Translations under genes and position numbers: made by a program | The notes under the pieces: model-generated | The model's database searches: none | Seen by the model: only the letters and a program-made list of their open reading frames with translations | Told to the model about the DNA's origin: nothing | In this document: one piece after another, positions 1 to 7,888 of the stretch | Layout: each line of letters starts with the position of its first letter | Position numbering within the stretch: the stretch's first letter is position 1 | NCBI GenBank assembly: GCA_965205725.1 | Contig: OZ242189.1 | Span: 1,426,001 to 1,490,000 of the forward strand | Length of the DNA: 64,000 nt | Direction: 5' to 3' | Origin: G965205725 sp965205725 | GTDB lineage: Bacteria > Pseudomonadota > Gammaproteobacteria > Pseudomonadales > Halieaceae

Positions 1-108
1 GTCACTGGACAGTTGCTCTTGACCACGAGTCATCCGGCCTGTTTGTGCGTACATGAAGCCAAAAATGGTCAGAACCGCTACGATGGTTGTTATTATGTCA
101 CCAGACAT
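1..108 (-). CDS. Membrane-anchored coiled-coil protein, 5' end only
   Basis: Only the first 36 codons are inside the window; the gene continues past its left edge. It starts MSGDIITTIVAVLTIFGF, a short cytoplasmic tip followed by one membrane segment, and then begins a charged helical region. The 108 bases match the start of the complete gene at 23818-24285 almost exactly, so the two are recent paralogues. The start ATG at 106-108 follows GGGAGG about 10 bases upstream. The function is unknown. Small proteins with one membrane segment and a coiled coil are common on mobile elements, but I know of no assigned role. Confidence 0.7.
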   Translation of the reverse strand, partial: MSGDIITTIVAVLTIFGFMYAQTGRMTRGQEQLSSD

Positions 109-375
109 CAGCTGTACCTCCCATGCTATTGATGTGGTTGCCGTATATCATACGTTTTCTCCTTTAATGTAACACAGGAGACACACCACGGCCCACAAGG
201 GACAGTGAAATATCCCCGATGGGTTGGATTGTGAAGCGACCCCTAAAAGGGGTGCAAGATACCAGGCTTGCGCCTTGCCGAGTCTCGGGTATCACGCTCG
301 GCTTTAAAAGTTCAACTGAGGATGCAGTTGACACATTTGCCCTTTTAATTCTCCTCTTGCACGGCCAAATGTCAA
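109..375 (-). promoter_or_regulatory. Structured leader RNA, copy 1, with its promoter
   Basis: Read on the minus strand, this is a promoter and leader for the gene at 1-108. The -35 box TTGACA lies at 375-370 and the -10 box GAGAAT at 353-348, with a 16-base spacer. The RNA then forms a hairpin at 313-330 (CAACTG/CAGTTG). Next comes a pseudoknot: GCCGAG (302-297) pairs with CTCGGC (282-277), and GATACC (293-288) pairs with GGTATC (263-258). The second helix encloses a small hairpin with a GCAA loop (275-264). A CCCC/GGGG hairpin (about 236-256) and a GGGGA/TCCC hairpin (about 200-220) follow. Other copies lie at 23436-23672 and 24286-24553, with a partial one at 22142-22212. Confidence 0.6.
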
Positions 376-472
376 GCCGTTATTGGCATCAACCAATTTA
401 AAGAACTGTTCCAGATTGGCCAAGGGGTTTCAAGGCACCCGGTTGACTGACAGGCCAGCCCCTCATTGTTGG
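376..472. other. Spacer downstream of the relaxase gene
   Basis: This stretch is shared with 23673-23750 up to about position 452 and has no convincing reading frame. It lies between the relaxase stop codon and the promoter of leader copy 1. I see no strong terminator in it. Confidence 0.4.
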
Positions 473-2197
473 CTATGAGGATGATGGCTCAACCGGGTCT
501 GCTTTCATGGTGATGAATTTGTTGTGCTCTGGGGGTTTCAAATCACCAAACACATGCTCACGCGTAATGATCCAGCAATTAAGTTTTGATGTGCGGTTGT
601 TGCCTGTTGCCCACAACGGCCAGACATTTTGCTCCGTGTGAGGGGTTTTGAGGTTCCACTTGCGCCGGGCAAAGCGCTGTTGCAGGCGGACGAAGTCATC
701 TTCATCGAGGCCGTGGTCCGTGCAGAAGCGTTTGAAGGCGATAGGCGTGACTACAGCCACGTTGCCCTCGGGTAGAATGTGCAGTAGGGCACCCACGCTA
801 TTAAATGGCTGTTGCTTGTGGACAATGCTGTCGCGCACCCATTCCAGAAATTTTTCGGCGATGTCATACCTATTATCGTCAAAGGAATACGACATAGCGG
901 TGGCGTCTGCAACGGCAGGTGACCTGAAAACAATGCTGTTTGAATCATCCGGTTGTGAGCCGGGTACCGGTTCGACGACGCGGTCATCGTGTACCTCAAC
1001 GGATTGGGTGTCCGAGGCACTATCCTCTGCACAGGGCATTGACACACTCTCGCGCTCAATGGCCGGGTCTTTGCTGGATACAACCTCAAGGGTGCCAGGT
1101 AAATCCTCGGGCAGGCGTGTGGGTGCAAACACACGTCTTGACTCAAAGGCCAGCACAGTAAATGTTTGCTCAAAATCACTGCCATCAAGCGTCACTTTAA
1201 TGCTCCAGATGGAGGCGGTCTCATCGGCTGGATGGGGCAAGGCGTAGCCATATTCAAGCAACAGGTCATAGTAGCGCGTGTACTCCTGTGGCACGCCGGT
1301 CAAACCCTGGTCAGTCAGGTACTGCATCACCTTCATAATGAGCGGACGGCAGATGAGATAGGTTCTTTCTTCGTGCGTCCAGACCATGGCCCCGGGCGTG
1401 TTTCGCTTTTCCGATTTCTCGGCCAAGATCTGCCGAATAGCCTGGATGACCCGGTCACCCAGACCGGTCACTCGGGTTGATTGATAACGCTGCGCATCCA
1501 CTTTCAGGTCCCGGGCGGTGCTGCGCCGGTCGGCCGCCGTCACGATCTCACCAATGACCCCGCTTTCAAACACCTGGCCCGACAAATAGCTGCATAGCTC
1601 ATGAAACAGCAGCGGGTTTTCAGCTAGCCACTGAATCCCGGGTTTGGGCAGCAAACCCAGACACGCCAGGCCCATCCGGGTGTGGTGGCGATAAGGGCTG
1701 TCACAAAATTCAATGCAGTAACGCGACTGTTCGCACAGCCTCATGGGGCCGTGCAGGGGCGTCCAAACAGACCGTTCGCCCAGCTCATCGGTCACGTTTA
1801 ACCGGAAGCTTGTGAATAACTTACCGATATCGTGTAGCAGAGCACCGGCAAAGACCGCATAGGTCCAACGGTGGGCCTGTTGCGTTTGTTCCTCAGGTGT
1901 ACTCCCCAGGGGCAGTTTGCGACCCTGACGGATGGTCAAGGCAATATGCACCATGTCCAGGGTGTGTTCGATCAGCCCCCCCGGTCGGGCGTGGTGGTGG
2001 CCTTCACTGGCGGGGGCCAATTGGGCCACTTCGGCAAAATCTGTAATCGCGTGATGGTACAACTGGTCTAAATAGGGTGCGTCGAGCCCGACGAGTTGAT
2101 TCAACTGGGTTAATTTGGGATCAATATTGAGCGTGTCGAACAAGTCATGGGCGGTGAGGATGTCAAGCTCGTCAGAGAAATCAGCGTTCAAAAACAA
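473..2197 (-). CDS. mobH: MobH-family conjugative relaxase (TraI_2 type)
   Basis: This is the enzyme that nicks oriT and leads the transferred strand, in the HD-hydrolase-like MobH class used by SXT- and PFGI-1-type ICEs. The N-terminal TraI_2 domain shows HHHARPGG near residues 67-74 and LLHDIGK near 120-126, the metal-binding histidines and HD pair of the family. A C-terminal TraI_2_C (DUF1528-like) domain occupies about the last 140 residues. The reading frame is open back to 2458, but 2198-2458 is only the shadow of the upstream gene and no in-frame ATG lies before the HHH motif. I therefore place the start at TTG 2197 (or TTG 2191), overlapping the upstream stop by 17 bases, which suggests translational coupling. 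The exact start is uncertain; the family call is firm. Confidence 0.88.
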   Translation of the reverse strand: MFLNADFSDELDILTAHDLFDTLNIDPKLTQLNQLVGLDAPYLDQLYHHAITDFAEVAQLAPASEGHHHARPGGLIEHTLDMVHIALTIRQGRKLPLGSTPEEQTQQAHRWTYAVFAGALLHDIGKLFTSFRLNVTDELGERSVWTPLHGPMRLCEQSRYCIEFCDSPYRHHTRMGLACLGLLPKPGIQWLAENPLLFHELCSYLSGQVFESGVIGEIVTAADRRSTARDLKVDAQRYQSTRVTGLGDRVIQAIRQILAEKSEKRNTPGAMVWTHEERTYLICRPLIMKVMQYLTDQGLTGVPQEYTRYYDLLLEYGYALPHPADETASIWSIKVTLDGSDFEQTFTVLAFESRRVFAPTRLPEDLPGTLEVVSSKDPAIERESVSMPCAEDSASDTQSVEVHDDRVVEPVPGSQPDDSNSIVFRSPAVADATAMSYSFDDNRYDIAEKFLEWVRDSIVHKQQPFNSVGALLHILPEGNVAVVTPIAFKRFCTDHGLDEDDFVRLQQRFARRKWNLKTPHTEQNVWPLWATGNNRTSKLNCWIITREHVFGDLKPPEHNKFITMKADPVEPSSS

Positions 2198-2630
2198 TCT
2201 CGGTGTTGCACCAGTGCCTGATGATGTCTTCGGCCGGGTAATCATCTGCGGACACACGGGTGAAGACACTGTGTGGGCCACTGTCGGATACAAACGACCG
2301 ATGGGATTGATCCAATGGGTTCCAGAAGGTGATTTGTCCATCTTCTGTGCGCCTGGAGGCACGGATGCGCCAGGCCTCGAATCGTGGAATTTTGATACGC
2401 AGGCGCTGAACCAATTGGGCGGGTGGCGTCCCGCGGGCGTGCAATACCGCCAGATCACCCACAGCGATGGTCAGTTCTTCTTGAAAGCCAACCATGTCAG
2501 AATCCCAAGAGACCCCTTCAAAATGATCCAGCAGACGCTGAAGCGGTGCCTGAAGGTGTGTCAGTGCGAGGGTTTCCAGTACCTCATTGATCTCGAAGTC
2601 ATTCGACGGTTGCAGCGCGCTTTGAGCCAT
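2181..2630 (-). CDS. Unknown protein encoded just upstream of the relaxase
   Basis: The gene encodes 149 residues and is acidic at its N-terminal end. It ends inside the first codons of mobH, so the two are probably co-transcribed and coupled. It has no membrane segment, signal peptide or motif that I recognise. Position suggests a relaxase accessory or oriT-binding factor, but that is inference only. Its start faces the 2631-2869 hairpin region shared with the divergent traD operon. Confidence 0.6.
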   Translation of the reverse strand: MAQSALQPSNDFEINEVLETLALTHLQAPLQRLLDHFEGVSWDSDMVGFQEELTIAVGDLAVLHARGTPPAQLVQRLRIKIPRFEAWRIRASRRTEDGQITFWNPLDQSHRSFVSDSGPHSVFTRVSADDYPAEDIIRHWCNTEIVFER

Positions 2631-2869
2631 GTCTGTCCCCCCTTTAATCGTTTTTAGCCATTGATTATTACCCCTTAAACCTTTCCCATTGGCCGTTTAC
2701 GCCGCTGCTTGCCGGTCTTTAAGGCAAGCAGCGGCGGCCCTTTCAGGCAGGGCCCCTTGCCATTCCCGCCATTTTTACGCCCTTCGCAACCCAGGTACAG
2801 CAGAAACCTGTACGCGGGGAGTACAGGTTTTTCGTTGTTTCGCGGTGTGAAACGCCTACTCTGTCATCC
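2631..2869. promoter_or_regulatory. Divergent intergenic region with three hairpins; oriT candidate
   Basis: The region separates the mobH operon (minus) from the traD operon (plus). It holds a perfect 13-bp stem at 2701-2713/2723-2735 (GCCGCTGCTTGCC) with a 9-base loop. A 6-bp stem follows at 2736-2741/2749-2754 (GGCCCT). A third perfect 10-bp stem lies at 2804-2813/2821-2830 (AAACCTGTAC) and runs into a T-rich stretch, so it looks like a terminator or attenuator ahead of traD. Inverted repeats beside the relaxase and coupling-protein genes are typical of oriT. No nick site can be named from sequence alone. Confidence 0.45.
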
Positions 2870-4960
2870 ATGCGACATAACTACCCTGTTGAACAACTGC
2901 TGCGCCCACCGGTCGAACTCTACGCCGCGGCAAGCTATCTCATTGCCGCAGTTCTGGTATACACCTTGCCGTCTGTGTTCCTGGTGCCCGATGAGTACGC
3001 AGTTTGGCTATCGGTGATAGCCTGTCTGCTCGGGGCATGGCGGCTGATTGAAGGCTTGCAGCTCAAGCGTTATCAATATCAGCTGTACCAACTGCCGGGC
3101 TACATCATTCCTGCCAGTCAGGTGCCCGCATCTGCCGAACACCAATTTTTTGGCCTGGGGTTTAGCTGGAAGCCGTATCACACCCAGCGCCGCGCTGACC
3201 TCGAGCGCTCTGAGTGGCGTTCTGTCACCGAACGCGACCGCGGTTTCCTCTATAGACTGGCGCGCACGCTCTCAAGAGCCCTTGGCACCGTTGTCCTGAC
3301 CCGTGCTGTGGCTCGTCTTATGGACTGGCCGCACTATCTCAATCCTGTCGCCCCGCGTCAGAGCGTAGAAGGTGATCCCACTCTGCACGGGGTCGGGTTG
3401 ATGGAAGCGGAACACCCGGTCACCTTGCCCCAGTCCGAGCGCAATGGCCATGTGTTTGTTGTGGGCACCACGCGGGTGGGTAAAACGCGGCTTGCCGAGG
3501 TCTTGATATCACAGGACATCCACAACAACGATGTGGTCATCGTCTTTGACCCCAAGGGCGATGCCGATTTGTTGATGCGTATGTACACTGAGGCGCAACG
3601 CGCTAATCGGCTGGATCACTTCTACGTCTTCCATCTTGGTTTTCCGGCACTGAGCGCTCGCTATAACCCGATTGGCGATTTTAGCCGAATCACCGAGGTC
3701 GCCTCGCGCATTGCCTCACAGCTACCCGGCGAAGGCCAGTCTGCCGCATTCCGGGAATTCACCTGGCGCTATGTCAACGTTATCACTAAAGCGCTGTTCA
3801 CGCTCGGTGAGATTCCGTCCTACGAGGTGCTGCTGACATACGGTTCTGACATTGACCGGCTCCTGGTCAAGTATTTGCAACACCTGTTTAACGCACACGA
3901 TGTGCCCAACTGGCAACAGCGCCTACAGGACATTGTCGGGGACAGCAATCAGAAAATGGAGCGCAATTCACAGGGGCGGGATCGCATCGCCTGGGCCGCA
4001 GCTAGACTGTTCAAACCACTCGCGATCAACGACAGCGTCGCGCACGCGCTGATCAAAACCTTCGAGTACGACAAAGCGTTTTATGACAAGTTGGTCGCCA
4101 GCCTTTTTCCACTGCTGGAAAAGCTTACCAGTGGCGAGGTTGGACAACTCCTCTCGCCGGACTACGCCGATACGGATGACCCTCGCCCCATCATCGATTG
4201 GCGCTCAGTGATTCGCCAGGGCGCGATTGTCTATGTGGGCCTGGATGCACTGACCGATGCGGAGGTCGCCGGCGCGGTGGGTGCCTCGATGTTTGCCGAC
4301 CTCACCTCGACGGCCGGTGATATCTATAAAGAGCTGTCAGGTGGCGCAAGCCCCACCTATCTGCCCAGAGGCATTGCACCACCGCCACCACGCCGCAACG
4401 TGTGCCTTCACGCCGATGAATTCAACGAGCTGGTGGGTAAGGAATTTGTGCCGATGTGCAACAAAGCCGGTGGCGCGGGTTTCCAGATCACGGCTTACAC
4501 ACAAACCTTGTCAGACATTGAAGTGCGTTTTGGCGACAAGGCCAAGGCCGGTCAGGTCATCGGTAACCTGGGTACGGTGATCATGCTGCGAGTCAAAGAA
4601 CGGGCAACCGCTGACCTGTTGACCGAGCAATTGCGCGAGGTCGACATCACCCACCTGGAATTGCAATCACTCACCACGGACTCATCCAACCCCGAATCGA
4701 CCGTCGATTTCACCAGCCGGACCGGCCAGACCCTCCAGCGCCAGCGCGTACCCCTGATTCACCCCAATGACGTGTTGAATTTACCCAAAGGCCATGCCTT
4801 CGCACTGATCGGCGGTACTCTCTACAAGCTGCGATTACCCTTGTTTGAGTCCGAATCTGAGCTACCTGATGCCCTCAAAGTGATAACTACAGGGATGCGC
4901 CAAACCTATCGCCAGGCGCCATCAGATTGGCGTCAATTACCCGAGCGATATGCCACCTGA
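2870..4960 (+). CDS. traD: Type IV coupling protein TraD (SXT/TOL/PFGI-1 type)
   Basis: This inner-membrane ATPase brings the relaxosome to the mating channel. The N-terminus has two membrane segments (about residues 18-60). Walker A is GTTRVGKT near residue 200 and Walker B is VVIVFDPKGD near residue 225. The length (696 aa) is normal for the family. The stop overlaps the next start as TGATG. In related ICEs traD usually follows the TIGR03765 gene and precedes the RAQPRD gene. Here it sits 32 kb away on the other strand, ahead of the pilus operon. Confidence 0.92.
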   Translation: MRHNYPVEQLLRPPVELYAAASYLIAAVLVYTLPSVFLVPDEYAVWLSVIACLLGAWRLIEGLQLKRYQYQLYQLPGYIIPASQVPASAEHQFFGLGFSWKPYHTQRRADLERSEWRSVTERDRGFLYRLARTLSRALGTVVLTRAVARLMDWPHYLNPVAPRQSVEGDPTLHGVGLMEAEHPVTLPQSERNGHVFVVGTTRVGKTRLAEVLISQDIHNNDVVIVFDPKGDADLLMRMYTEAQRANRLDHFYVFHLGFPALSARYNPIGDFSRITEVASRIASQLPGEGQSAAFREFTWRYVNVITKALFTLGEIPSYEVLLTYGSDIDRLLVKYLQHLFNAHDVPNWQQRLQDIVGDSNQKMERNSQGRDRIAWAAARLFKPLAINDSVAHALIKTFEYDKAFYDKLVASLFPLLEKLTSGEVGQLLSPDYADTDDPRPIIDWRSVIRQGAIVYVGLDALTDAEVAGAVGASMFADLTSTAGDIYKELSGGASPTYLPRGIAPPPPRRNVCLHADEFNELVGKEFVPMCNKAGGAGFQITAYTQTLSDIEVRFGDKAKAGQVIGNLGTVIMLRVKERATADLLTEQLREVDITHLELQSLTTDSSNPESTVDFTSRTGQTLQRQRVPLIHPNDVLNLPKGHAFALIGGTLYKLRLPLFESESELPDALKVITTGMRQTYRQAPSDWRQLPERYAT

Positions 4961-5643
4961 TGGCTACCTCAAAACCCAATGCAGCATCGACCACGGTCAG
5001 CTTTCCGGTCTGGTTGCTTGGGCGATGTCTATCGCTGATGACAGCCATTGTGGGGTGGCTGATGTTGGCCTTTGTTTTGTCTGTGCTGCTCGAATGGGTG
5101 TTAGTGGCGACCGAGGTCTGGCCACCTGATCACTCGCGTTTCATGATCCAGCGCGAAGTCACCTATCTGGCGTTTTTACCCGACACCGTCTGGGGCGTGT
5201 CGGGCGCGGAGATGGCGCTAACCATGATTAGTCAACTGGAACAATGGGGGCTAGTGCGTGTGCCTCAGGCGGTGGCCAGTGGCACCCATACGTTACTGCA
5301 AGTGGCAAACCTTGCCCTGGCGATTGCCATCAATATTCTTATGCTGATGTCCGTGCGGCTTGTCGTGGTGCTCTGCGCACTGCCCGCTTTCGTGCTCATT
5401 GGTCTGGTTGCGTTTATCGACGGGTTTGTCGAGCGTGACATTCGTCGGCACTGCGGCGCACCAGAAAGTGCCTGGCTGTATCACCTGGCTAAACCCTGGT
5501 TGGTGCCGCTATTCATCGTCAGCGCTGTGATTTACCTCACCTTGCCCGTCAGCATCCACCCGGTACTGATTTTCACCCCGGCCATGGTGTGTGTGGCCAT
5601 CGCTGTGTATGTCACCGCGTTCAGGTTCAAACTGTATGCTTAA
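4960..5643 (+). CDS. ICE membrane protein, TIGR03747 family
   Basis: The 227-residue protein has four or five hydrophobic segments (about residues 22-48, 114-135, 139-160, 180-200 and 205-222), matching the integral membrane protein usually encoded directly after traD in PFGI-1-class ICEs. The ATG at 4960 overlaps the traD stop (ATGA style) and is preferred over an in-frame ATG at 4927 that lies inside traD. Its exact role in transfer is not known. Confidence 0.8.
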   Translation: MATSKPNAASTTVSFPVWLLGRCLSLMTAIVGWLMLAFVLSVLLEWVLVATEVWPPDHSRFMIQREVTYLAFLPDTVWGVSGAEMALTMISQLEQWGLVRVPQAVASGTHTLLQVANLALAIAINILMLMSVRLVVVLCALPAFVLIGLVAFIDGFVERDIRRHCGAPESAWLYHLAKPWLVPLFIVSAVIYLTLPVSIHPVLIFTPAMVCVAIAVYVTAFRFKLYA

Positions 5644-6580
5644 TCAGACACCACGCGACGTACCCGCTCAAACGGTGGTCGAGATGACACCGACCGCGAG
5701 CCTGCCCCCGCTGTCAGACACATCACCCGTGAATGCGGATACACCGCAATCGAACGATGCAGAGGTCGCTCAGCGACACCACCCGATGCCCAGGTCGATA
5801 AAAATCCTGCTGCTCACGATTACTGTGGTCGCAGCACTGGTCATCGCCTATCTGGTGCCCCCGGTGCGTGGGTTGTTTATCGACCGTGACGAGAGCACTG
5901 CACCGATTGTACTCACGCCATTAAATGGCGGCACCGAGCCGGTGACCGCGCCACCCAAACCGGATACGGCACAGGTTGTAACAGAGCGGACAAGCCGTTC
6001 AACGGAGTACCCCGTGGAGACCGCATCTGTGGAAAAAGCAACGCCAGCGGTATCTTCAGTCGATTCAGAAACAGCCAACGCGGTCGTGATGGTGGCAGGT
6101 GGAATGAAAGGAGCAGAGACTGCTCCAGTGACCCCCGTGCCTCAATCGGTCACCGAGACGGAGAGCCTCGCACCTGAGGAGCAATCATTCGTTCATGGTT
6201 ATGCACAGCGACTGAGTGCACTTGAGGACGAAACGCAATCGCTACATGACCTGTTGCAGTCGTTGCAACAGGCCTACCAGGGCGTGTCCGAGGCCGTGTT
6301 TCGGGTACAGTCATCGGTGGATAATTTGGAAGCAGCGAAGCTATCGGAGCACACGGCGGTCGTCCGTGGCTCGGCTCACATTCAACCGGCCCGGCAGCCC
6401 GTGCTGCTAGCAATTAAATCTCTGGCCGGTCAGCGCGTCGCAACCTTGCAGAGTGGCTCGACGGAGGTCCGGTTGCGCGAGGGCCAGTCCGCTAACGGGT
6501 GGCGGGTCAAACACATTGATATGGCAGCGCGTTATGCCGTGGTGGTACACAACACACAGGAACAGGTGCTGTACTTATGA
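5636..6580 (+). CDS. Unknown single-pass membrane protein with coiled coil
   Basis: The 314-residue protein has a proline/threonine-rich cytoplasmic N-terminus (1-50), one membrane segment (about 55-75), a low-complexity periplasmic linker and a coiled coil near 185-230. It ends in a compact domain (about 260-314) reading SLAGQRVATL and ending EQVLYL. This layout resembles the bitopic assembly proteins of pilus or secretion systems whose C-terminal domain binds an outer-membrane ring. I cannot assign a family. The ATG at 5636 overlaps the previous stop by 8 bases, and the next gene overlaps this one by 4, so it belongs to the traD-pil operon. Confidence 0.6.
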   Translation: MLNQTPRDVPAQTVVEMTPTASLPPLSDTSPVNADTPQSNDAEVAQRHHPMPRSIKILLLTITVVAALVIAYLVPPVRGLFIDRDESTAPIVLTPLNGGTEPVTAPPKPDTAQVVTERTSRSTEYPVETASVEKATPAVSSVDSETANAVVMVAGGMKGAETAPVTPVPQSVTETESLAPEEQSFVHGYAQRLSALEDETQSLHDLLQSLQQAYQGVSEAVFRVQSSVDNLEAAKLSEHTAVVRGSAHIQPARQPVLLAIKSLAGQRVATLQSGSTEVRLREGQSANGWRVKHIDMAARYAVVVHNTQEQVLYL

Positions 6581-7335
6581 TCAGACCTGACCACCTCACG
6601 CTGCTGTTTCTGACGATCATCCACACGGCTGTGGCTGTTGCCCAATCTGAATCTGCGCAAACCCGGTTGGTGGAGACACCCGTAACGCGGCTACAACCGC
6701 AAGCAATAAACAATGAACAGGGCTGGCAGGTGTGGGGGCTGACCGAATCCGACTGGACACGCTACAGGCAATTGAAATCCAGTCCTCGCGCCTATCTGAC
6801 ACCGCACCTCACACCACTGCAACTACTGGGCATCCAGGCCCAGTCTACATCGGAACAGGCGCGCTTGGCGCGACTTCATGCTGAAATGACCCTACGCCGT
6901 GATTATCAGGATTTATTGTGGCAGGCACGCGTGTCCCAGGAGCGGGAAAAACTCAAGAACCTGGAACAATCCCTCTGGGCATCCGTTCAGGAAATCGGCC
7001 AGACCCTGCCTGGCTCTAATACGTCGCAATATCTGGCAACACCGGATCGGGTGTTGGCTTTTGTGACACTGGACTGCTTCGCGCAATGCATTGAGCTGGT
7101 TGCCAAGGCCAACCAGCGCACGGCATCTACGTTGTTCTATATTGTCGGGGCTACCCAGGACGATCAACTGCGAGCCTGGGCTACGCGGCACGCCTTGCCA
7201 TTCAACAGCTTCGAGACAGGCAAGTTTGCTCTCCATCATGCGGGCGACTTTCTCAAGCGTCACGGCCACACGGCTAACACGTTACCGCTGTTGTTACGTC
7301 AATCCGGGGATCACTATGTATCCATTACGCCTTAG
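6577..7335 (+). CDS. ICE protein, TIGR03759 (PFL_4693-like) family
   Basis: A signal peptide (about residues 1-22, ending AVAVAQS) is followed by the family's typical WGLTESDWTRYRQL segment (about residues 52-65), a helical middle and a C-terminal thioredoxin-like stretch (FVTLDCFAQCIELV near 162-175) with two cysteines. In related elements this gene lies next to the lytic transglycosylase and TIGR03765 genes; here it is separated from them. It is probably a periplasmic transfer protein. The start overlaps the previous stop by 4 bases. Confidence 0.78.
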   Translation: MIRPDHLTLLFLTIIHTAVAVAQSESAQTRLVETPVTRLQPQAINNEQGWQVWGLTESDWTRYRQLKSSPRAYLTPHLTPLQLLGIQAQSTSEQARLARLHAEMTLRRDYQDLLWQARVSQEREKLKNLEQSLWASVQEIGQTLPGSNTSQYLATPDRVLAFVTLDCFAQCIELVAKANQRTASTLFYIVGATQDDQLRAWATRHALPFNSFETGKFALHHAGDFLKRHGHTANTLPLLLRQSGDHYVSITP

Positions 7336-7885
7336 CCTTTCTGTTTTCATAGCCGCTGTATATCTGGCGGTGAATACAACCCTGTCAGGATGTACGGCAA
7401 CGGCCTCACAAGACGATGCAACCCTGTCAGAGCAGGCCCCGGCAGTGGTCTTTGTCGACCGGGCATCGTCAGATTCCAAGTACACACATGCGCCCGCATT
7501 GGCCCAGTCCTCCGTGCAGGCGCACACAGATACTGAATCAGACATCAATACTGAGTCAGACACCGATAAGTTGGCATTGATGCCAATCCAGTCGAGCGCT
7601 ACACCAGGCATCGATACGTCTTTAAAGAAGAACCAGACAGCGGCTATTACTTGCGCGGTGGAGCCGGGCACCCTGCAAGACAATCTGGAGCGTCTGTCTA
7701 GCGACCACGCTGGCAAGCCCGTGGTCTGGAATGCCCGGTTCGATGTGCCGATTGATGTCCCTGCGACCATTGAGGCCGAGAGCCTGAGTGCCTGCATGGA
7801 CCGCATCATTCGATCAGTCCAGGCCAGCCAGGTGGCCATTCGGGCCCACGAGATGGCTAACGCCATCGTGATTGAGGAGCGCTAG
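7316..7885 (+). CDS. pilL: PilL-like lipoprotein with TcpQ-type C-terminal domain
   Basis: The N-terminus has a lipoprotein signal peptide with lipobox LSGC (cysteine about residue 23). After a low-complexity linker, the last 80 residues (from about 110) resemble the TcpQ/PilL C-terminal domain, which helps a type IVB pilus secretin reach the outer membrane. It directly precedes the pilN secretin gene, as in IncI-type pil operons. The ATG at 7316 overlaps the previous stop. A second, larger PilL2-like protein is encoded at 39012-40076, so roles may be divided. The symbol rests mainly on position. Confidence 0.6.
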   Translation: MYPLRLSLSVFIAAVYLAVNTTLSGCTATASQDDATLSEQAPAVVFVDRASSDSKYTHAPALAQSSVQAHTDTESDINTESDTDKLALMPIQSSATPGIDTSLKKNQTAAITCAVEPGTLQDNLERLSSDHAGKPVVWNARFDVPIDVPATIEAESLSACMDRIIRSVQASQVAIRAHEMANAIVIEER

Positions 7886-7888
7886 TCC

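Noticed and set aside
2198..2458. An N-terminal extension of the relaxase
   Set aside because: This part overlaps the upstream 149-codon gene in another frame and has no relaxase similarity; relaxase homology starts near 2197.
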